A stretch of 6,897 bases of DNA. Origin: Candidatus Levyibacteriota bacterium. GTDB lineage: Bacteria > Patescibacteriota > Microgenomatia > Levybacterales > UBA12049. The notes under the pieces are model-generated. The model was not told the DNA's origin. It saw only the letters and a program-made list of their open reading frames with translations, and searched no databases. The stretch covers positions 1 through 6,897 of the forward strand of contig JAHFKF010000070.1 in the NCBI GenBank assembly GCA_023245475.1, written 5' to 3'. Shown here piece after piece: positions 5,620 to 6,897 of the stretch; within the stretch, counting starts at the first letter, position 1; every line of letters starts with the position of its first letter. The position numbers and the translations under genes are program-made.

Positions 5620-6897
5620 ATGAGTGCTGAAAGATCTAGATTAAGCATTGCTACATTTAAACCCCAAAGTTCCTTGTCCGAGATGAGCCGTTTCGGTGTG
5701 GAATCAGGGCTTGTTCCAAACACGCCTACAGTTGCCGCTGTAGTAAACAAAACACAACAAGAGGATAAGAGTTACTTTTTTGGAAACAGAGGAAGAATTC
5801 TTCTTGATAGAGCAAATGGACAGTTTTATGACTCTATCCGTAGTTACTTTGGGGGAGATCATCCTCATGATTTTTATGAAACTCAATTTAATGCGGTAAA
5901 TAACCAGGTAAATGGACTATTAAGCAAATTTTTTCCGCCGGAACAAGTCGAACATTTAAAATTGTCTCCTGACGTTGAATTCCCTCCGTATCCGGCAGAG
6001 CTACTTACCTATACATTTTCACATTCTGAAGATTCACGATTGCAGTATGAACTGTTACGGCAATCTGCATTGACAGTTGTTGCTGGGGAGCTAGAAGCTC
6101 ATGCTGGATCAGTCAGAGATAGAATTCGGGAGGTAAATTACCATTTAACCCATGATCTTTTTGGTCCATATCCTAAGAGAGAGAACACCATTATTCATGC
6201 GTTGCACGATAATGAAACAAATCAAGTTCGATGGATTGAAACAGATAACAGTGATGTTGATCCTGATATTTTATATGGCTCGCATCTTAAAGCGCATCAT
6301 GTTCAAACTCGACATGTTGATGGGATTGGTTTTATTACCTATGAAGCACGAACCAAAGGTGCAGGAGGTGTTATTAAAGCAATACGTAAAGCAATGCTTC
6401 GTGAAGAAAAAAATCAAGGGAACAGCCTTACTCCACAATCAGATGTGCTTGATATTATGGGGATGAAATTTATTGTTACAGAAGCCTTCTCAAGTAATGA
6501 TCTTAAAGTAACGGATCTTATGAATAGGGTAAAAACGAGTTTGATGGATCACTTTGATTTGTCTGAAGGGAATTTTAAAGATAAAAATGAAACAAACGGA
6601 AGCCGTTTTCAAGGAAAGTTTCAAGGTAAGCGTATCATGGTTAATTTCCCTGATATGAAAGTACCACTTGAATTGATGTTTCATGGAGAAGGAGATCATC
6701 TTAACAATGAATTTAATCTTGGTGAGTTAGATCAATCTATGGGTAAGAGGATAAGCCCACAAGCACATTCTGTATATGAAGTAGATAGAGATTTAACGGT
6801 ACTTGCTGCTCTGTTTCCTGAAGAGATTTATGGTTCTATCGATTGGAACAATATACGAAGGGAGAAATATGACGGGGTAATGCGTGAATTAAAGGCT
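5620..6897 (+). CDS. Unrecognised large cytoplasmic protein with RelA/SpoT-synthetase-like motif order (partial, open at right edge)
   Basis: The frame runs from ATG 5620 for 426 codons without a stop to the window end, so the protein is longer than what is seen. There is no signal peptide or membrane helix. The first 220 or so residues give no family I know. The later part shows, in order, R244-T-K246 followed by VIKAIRKAM, D278-I-M-G-M-K283, N326-G327, VPLE351 and H383..YE. In (p)ppGpp synthetases the matching elements are RxK...SIxxK, DxxGxR, NGY and VPxEIQ, with similar spacing. Here the GxR arginine is Lys, the Tyr after NG is Ser, and the Gln of ExQ is Met. If the match is real, the protein could be inactive, altered in substrate, or structural only. 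Known relatives with this fold make (p)ppGpp or modify tRNA ends, but no activity can be assigned. A strong promoter lies directly upstream. Existence of the gene is well supported; the family call is tentative. Confidence 0.85.
   Translation, partial: MSAERSRLSIATFKPQSSLSEMSRFGVESGLVPNTPTVAAVVNKTQQEDKSYFFGNRGRILLDRANGQFYDSIRSYFGGDHPHDFYETQFNAVNNQVNGLLSKFFPPEQVEHLKLSPDVEFPPYPAELLTYTFSHSEDSRLQYELLRQSALTVVAGELEAHAGSVRDRIREVNYHLTHDLFGPYPKRENTIIHALHDNETNQVRWIETDNSDVDPDILYGSHLKAHHVQTRHVDGIGFITYEARTKGAGGVIKAIRKAMLREEKNQGNSLTPQSDVLDIMGMKFIVTEAFSSNDLKVTDLMNRVKTSLMDHFDLSEGNFKDKNETNGSRFQGKFQGKRIMVNFPDMKVPLELMFHGEGDHLNNEFNLGELDQSMGKRISPQAHSVYEVDRDLTVLAALFPEEIYGSIDWNNIRREKYDGVMRELKA

Noticed and set aside
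5562..5886. Two minus-strand open frames of about 60 codons
   Set aside because: Both are antisense to the 5620 gene and cover its promoter; no start signals or recognisable protein features.
6152..6466. 104-codon plus-strand open frame
   Set aside because: It is in another frame inside the gene starting at 5620, whose own frame stays open for 426 codons with better composition and a promoter.
1..6897. tRNA, rRNA, CRISPR, insertion sequence or riboswitch
   Set aside because: Intergenic space is at most about 90 bp and is filled by promoters; no cloverleaf, regular repeat array, transposase or structured leader was seen, and the short leaders leave no room for a riboswitch.

Overview
The window looks like a gene-dense, moderately AT-rich bacterial chromosome segment (GC near 40% by eye). 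It probably comes from a Patescibacteria/CPR-type organism, and my best guess is a Microgenomates-like lineage. This rests on the combination of a short archaeal-type aspartyl-tRNA synthetase, very tight gene packing with overlaps, a membrane-anchored protein of the kind I associate with these genomes, and promoters sitting right at start codons. It is inference, not proof. TGA acts as a stop (gltX ends with it), which argues against the CPR lineages that recode UGA as glycine.

Layout. (1) Bases 1-1593, minus strand: gltX (glutamyl-tRNA synthetase), followed by a membrane protein whose start overlaps the gltX stop by 4 nt and which runs off the left edge. (2) Bases 1594-1634: a 41-bp divergent region with two interleaved promoters. 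(3) Bases 1635-2813, plus strand: a single-pass membrane-anchored protein of unknown function. (4) Bases 2785-5158, minus strand: aspS followed by an S11-family D-Ala-D-Ala carboxypeptidase-like gene, overlapping by 59 nt; the latter also overlaps the tail of the unknown gene by 29 nt. (5) Bases 5249-5565, plus strand: two tiny membrane-protein genes (67 and 37 aa) in an operon. (6) Bases 5620-6897, plus strand: a gene of at least 426 codons, open at the right edge. Its order and spacing of motifs resemble the RelA/SpoT (p)ppGpp synthetase fold, although key positions are changed.

How the genes relate. Two aminoacyl-tRNA synthetases (Glu and Asp) each head a minus-strand operon whose second gene is envelope-related or membrane-bound. 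The non-GAD AspRS raises the possibility of a non-discriminating enzyme feeding the tRNA-dependent amidation route, but no amidotransferase gene is in view. All five first genes have a sigma70-like promoter whose -10 box ends only 6-9 nt before the start codon, so leaderless or near-leaderless mRNAs are predicted. Two of the three downstream genes instead have Shine-Dalgarno sequences.

Most notable points: a 39-bp GC-rich palindrome sitting in frame inside gltX; the consistent leaderless promoter layout; the interleaved divergent promoters; and the possible divergent RelA/SpoT-like protein at the right edge. The largest gap between genes is about 90 bp, and I saw no RNA gene, CRISPR array or insertion sequence.
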